Positions 21,860 to 24,321 of a DNA stretch of 24,321 nucleotides are shown here, one piece after another; the first letter of the stretch is position 1; each line of letters starts with the position of its first letter. The DNA is taken from assembly GCA_002341345.1 (NCBI GenBank), contig DDNW01000170.1, positions 10,805 to 35,125 of the forward strand, in the 5' to 3' direction. The position numbers and the translations under genes are program-made. This DNA comes from Erythrobacter sp. UBA2510. GTDB lineage: Bacteria > Pseudomonadota > Alphaproteobacteria > Sphingomonadales > Sphingomonadaceae. The notes below the pieces were generated by a model. The model saw only the letters and a list, made by a program, of their open reading frames with translations. It searched no databases and had not been told where the DNA came from.

Positions 21860-22531
21860 ATGTCCGAAACCCTCCTCATGGCGATCATCCTGATCCCCTG
21901 CCTCGTGGTCGCCATTGTCTTTCACGAGGTCGCGCATGGCTATGTCGCCAATCTGCTCGGCGATCCGACAGCGAAGGAGCGGCGGCGTCTCAGCCTCAAT
22001 CCGCTGCGCCATGTCGATCCGATGGGCACTATCCTCGTCCCGGGCGTGCTGGCGCTGGCAGGCGCGCCGGTGTTCGGCTGGGCCAAGCCCGTGCCGGTGA
22101 TCAAGCAGCGACTGCGCAATCCGCGCTACGGGATGATGGCGGTGGCGGCGGCCGGGCCGGGCACGAATTTCCTGCTGGCGCTGGTCGGGGCGGTGGTGCT
22201 GGGCCTGGTCGGCTTGGGCCCGGTCGAGACAGGCGATTTGCTCGCCAACGGCTTGTTCTACTTCATCCTCATCAACCTGTTCCTCGCCATCTTCAATCTG
22301 CTGCCGATCCCGCCCTTCGATGGCTCGCATATCGTCGAGGGGCTGCTGCCACCGGAATGGGCGCGGCAGTATGAGAAATTGCGGCCCTACGGCATGCTGC
22401 TGTTCTTCGGCCTTGTCGCTCTGACGTGGTTCGCGCCGGAATGGGGTGTGTTGGAAAAGGTCATCCTGCCGCCGGTCTGGTGGGTGCTGGAGAAATACCT
22501 CGCCATTGCCACGGCAATCGCCGGTGGCTGA
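21860..22531 (+). CDS. Site-2 protease family (M50) membrane metalloprotease
   Basis: 223 residues. A short M50 protein with the zinc motif HEVAH at 22-26 in the first helix and the second motif NLLPIPPFDGS at 146-156 (D154 as the third ligand). Several hydrophobic segments indicate an intramembrane protease. It lacks a PDZ domain, so it is not a full-length RseP; it resembles the compact SpoIVFB/YwhC-like group. ATG 21860 (MSETLL) is chosen; an upstream ATG at 21833 adds nine polar residues. It overlaps the truB GTG start by 8 nt. The substrate is unknown. Confidence 0.9.
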   Translation: MSETLLMAIILIPCLVVAIVFHEVAHGYVANLLGDPTAKERRRLSLNPLRHVDPMGTILVPGVLALAGAPVFGWAKPVPVIKQRLRNPRYGMMAVAAAGPGTNFLLALVGAVVLGLVGLGPVETGDLLANGLFYFILINLFLAIFNLLPIPPFDGSHIVEGLLPPEWARQYEKLRPYGMLLFFGLVALTWFAPEWGVLEKVILPPVWWVLEKYLAIATAIAGG

Positions 22532-23513
22532 TCCGCGACCCCAACCCCATGGCTGGCTGATCCTCGACAAGCCGGTCGGCCTCGGCTCGACGCAGGCCGT
22601 GGGCGCGGTGAAGCGCAATTTGCGCGAAGCGGGCTATGGCAAGGTCAAGGTCGGCCATGGCGGCACGCTCGACCCGCTGGCGGAGGGCGTGCTGCCCATT
22701 GCCCTGGGGGAAGCGACCAAGCTGTCCGGGCGGATGCTCGATGCCGACAAGATCTATGCTTTCACGATCCAGTTCGGCGAGGAGACCGAGACACTCGATA
22801 GCGAAGGCCTGGTCGTGGGCCGCTCGGACCACCGCCCCCCGCGCGCGGCCATCCCTGCGATCCTCGAACACTTCACCGGCGAGATCGAACAGGTGCCGCC
22901 CAAATATTCGGCGCTCAAGATCGATGGCAAGCGCGCCTACGATCTGGCGCGCGCTGGCGAGGACGTGGAACTGGCGACACGGCGGGTGACTATCCACTCG
23001 CTCCAAATGGAGGGCGGGGAGGGCCTGCAATTGCCTGATTCCACCTTCGCCACCACCGTCGGGCGGCCCGACCCTTACGACCCGCAGGCACCGCTCGAAC
23101 TGGCGGACAGTGTTACACTCGTCGCGCGGGTGTCCAAGGGGACATATATTCGCAGTCTGGCGCGCGATATCGCCCATGCCCTTGGAACCTGTGGCCACGT
23201 CACCTATCTCAGGCGCATCAAGGCGGGCCCGTTCCATGAGGAACAGGCGATTTCGCTGGACTTGCTGAACGAAATCGGTAAGGGCGCGCCCCTTGAAGAT
23301 CATCTCCTGCCGCTGGAGGCAGGGCTGGACGGCATCCCGGCCCTCAACCTCGACCCGGAAAGCGCGCAGGCGGCCCGACAGGGCCGGATCATTTCCGGAT
23401 TGCCCCATGCCGACGGGCTCTATTTCGCGAAACTGGCCGATGTGCCGGTGGCGCTGATGGAGGTTTCAGACGGCAGCGCCAAGGTGGTGCGGGGCTTCAA
23501 CGTTACGCAATGA
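22524..23513 (+). CDS. truB: tRNA pseudouridine(55) synthase TruB
   Basis: 329 residues from GTG 22524. It makes pseudouridine 55 in the T-loop of tRNAs. The catalytic aspartate is D50 in GHGGTLDPLAEGVL; other family motifs are GWLILDKPVGLGS at the start, QVPPKYSALKIDGKRAYDLAR, and KGTYIRSLARDI. An earlier ATG reading would begin inside the protease gene with an unlike sequence; the GTG start overlaps that gene by 8 nt. It is followed by rpsO after 22 bp, as is usual. Confidence 0.96.
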   Translation: MADPRPQPHGWLILDKPVGLGSTQAVGAVKRNLREAGYGKVKVGHGGTLDPLAEGVLPIALGEATKLSGRMLDADKIYAFTIQFGEETETLDSEGLVVGRSDHRPPRAAIPAILEHFTGEIEQVPPKYSALKIDGKRAYDLARAGEDVELATRRVTIHSLQMEGGEGLQLPDSTFATTVGRPDPYDPQAPLELADSVTLVARVSKGTYIRSLARDIAHALGTCGHVTYLRRIKAGPFHEEQAISLDLLNEIGKGAPLEDHLLPLEAGLDGIPALNLDPESAQAARQGRIISGLPHADGLYFAKLADVPVALMEVSDGSAKVVRGFNVTQ

Positions 23514-23535
23514 TGCTGCGAAAGGTACTTAGAGA

Positions 23536-23805
23536 ATGTCGGTAACTGCCGAAAAGAAAGCCGAAATCATCAAGGATAACGCGCAGGGCAAGGGCGACAC
23601 CGGTTCGCCCGAAGTGCAGGTCGCGATCCTGACCCAGCGTATCCGCAACCTGACCGACCACTTCAAGGATCACCACAAGGACAACCATTCGCGTCGTGGC
23701 CTTTTGAAGATGGTCAACAAGCGTCGCAGCCTGCTTGCCTATCTCAAGGTCAAGGATGTCGAGCGCTACAACGCGCTGATCCAGAAGCTGGGTCTTCGTA
23801 AGTAA
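23536..23805 (+). CDS. rpsO: 30S ribosomal protein S15
   Basis: 89 residues, the usual S15 length. The segment [24 protein letters not shown] and the [22 protein letters not shown] helix (both quoted in part) are unmistakable. S15 binds the central domain of 16S rRNA and in E. coli represses its own mRNA. It precedes pnp, the classical rpsO-pnp arrangement, with a terminator-like hairpin right after the stop. Confidence 0.99.
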   Translation: MSVTAEKKAEIIKDNAQGKGDTGSPEVQVAILTQRIRNLTDHFKDHHKDNHSRRGLLKMVNKRRSLLAYLKVKDVERYNALIQKLGLRK

Positions 23806-23815
23806 GAGTTTCTCC

Positions 23816-23845
23816 AAGGGGCGGCACCGCAAGGAGCCGCCCTTT
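23816..23845 (+). terminator. Terminator-like hairpin between rpsO and pnp
   Basis: GGGCGGC (23819-23825) pairs with GCCGCCC (23836-23842); flanking AA and TT with one G-U pair extend it to about 10 bp, ending in TTT. It probably attenuates, without fully blocking, transcription from rpsO into pnp. Confidence 0.65.
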
Positions 23846-23912
23846 GACTATCGGGCGTCTGGTCGAGCGACCACGGCGCCCGCAAATGCAGGTATCCTTC
23901 ACAATTCGGTGG

Positions 23913-23943
23913 AGGGGCCTTCAGGGGTACATAAAAGGCCCCT
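23913..23943 (+). promoter_or_regulatory. pnp leader hairpin A
   Basis: AGGGGCC (23913-23919) pairs with GGCCCCT (23937-23943) around a 17-nt loop, in the leader between rpsO and pnp. In enteric bacteria, pnp leader stems are cut by RNase III and then used by PNPase to destabilise its own mRNA; a similar role is inferred. Confidence 0.4.
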
Positions 23944-23978
23944 AGCCGGACCGGGACGGTATCCCCGGCACTGTAGGC

Positions 23979-24004
23979 CCCGCACCGCAATCAGGCCGTG
24001 CGGG
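23979..24004 (+). promoter_or_regulatory. pnp leader hairpin B, next to the ribosome site
   Basis: CCCGCAC (23979-23985) pairs with GTGCGGG (23998-24004) around a 12-nt loop, ending 5 nt before the GAAGGA ribosome site of pnp. It is well placed to influence pnp translation or mRNA decay. Confidence 0.4.
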
Positions 24005-24019
24005 TCATGAAGGATAATT

Positions 24020-24321
24020 ATGTTCGACACGAAAACCGTATCGCTGGAGTGGGGCGGAAAGACCCTCACCCTCGAAACCGGCCGCATCGCCCGTCAGGCT
24101 GATGGTGCCGTTCTGGCCACCTATGGCGAGACCGTGGTGCTGTGCGCCGTGACCGCCGCCAAGAGCGTCAAGGAAGGGCAGGACTTTTTCCCGCTGACCG
24201 TCCACTATCAGGAGAAGTTCTCCTCCGCCGGCCGTATCCCGGGTGGCTTTTTCAAACGCGAGCGCGGTGCGACCGAAAAGGAAACGCTGACCAGCCGCCT
24301 GATCGACCGCCCGATCCGCCC
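24020..24321 (+). CDS. pnp: Polyribonucleotide nucleotidyltransferase (PNPase), N-terminal part
   Basis: The first about 100 residues; the gene continues past the window. PNPase is a phosphorolytic 3'-5' exoribonuclease of the degradosome. The N-terminal RNase PH domain is recognised from [20 protein letters not shown], then [27 protein letters not shown] (quoted in part) and [18 protein letters not shown] precedes ATG 24020 by about 6 nt. The long leader with two hairpins suggests the autoregulation known in other bacteria. Confidence 0.98.
   Translation, partial: MFDTKTVSLEWGGKTLTLETGRIARQADGAVLATYGETVVLCAVTAAKSVKEGQDFFPLTVHYQEKFSSAGRIPGGFFKRERGATEKETLTSRLIDRPIR

Overview
The window is GC-rich and looks chromosomal. 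It most likely comes from an alphaproteobacterium of the order Sphingomonadales (an Erythrobacteraceae-like genome). This is inferred from the DUF1476-type ATP synthase zeta subunit, a carotenoid hydroxylase (crtZ), a fused YlxR/L7Ae-type protein after nusA, and the rimP-nusA-infB-rbfA-truB-rpsO-pnp order. No phage, insertion sequence or CRISPR array is visible.

Layout. (1) 1-820: start of recF (minus strand), then a sigma-54 promoter driving a tiny membrane ORF and a 70-residue PspC-domain protein. (2) 989-2291: queuosine-precursor transporter yhhQ, tRNA-Arg(TCT) and a PilZ protein. (3) 2292-2823: a gene-free stretch with a second sigma-54 promoter, followed at the predicted start site by a long hairpin; I read this as an undescribed small RNA. 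(4) 2824-6540, minus strand: leuC, a hypoxanthine-DNA glycosylase, a 52-residue membrane-anchored protein, leuD, the ATPase inhibitor zeta, bolA and grxD. (5) 6640-8036: acyl-CoA thioesterase, crtZ and, convergent to it, sufE. (6) 8062-11936: an expanded phage-shock (psp) locus. pspF is divergent from a sigma-54 operon that encodes a tiny membrane protein, PspA, PspB, PspC and three further PspB-like proteins. (7) 11987-13822: a small membrane protein and a secreted amidohydrolase whose Shine-Dalgarno lies inside a hairpin. (8) 13840-24321: the transcription/translation operon rimP-nusA-ylxR-infB-rbfA, then truB-rpsO-pnp. It is interrupted by a RelE/Xre toxin-antitoxin pair between infB and rbfA, and by tdk, a reversed flavodoxin gene and a site-2 protease between rbfA and truB.

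The most interesting theme is the stress regulon built around PspF. Three near-consensus sigma-54 promoters lie within about 10 kb. Two share the palindromic word CCAAGTSTTGGT upstream, and the third has a degenerate copy. The three units would produce membrane-stress proteins at two sites and a structured RNA at the third. Both protein-coding units begin with a different, very small single-helix membrane protein. All of this comes from reading the sequence; no search or folding program was run.
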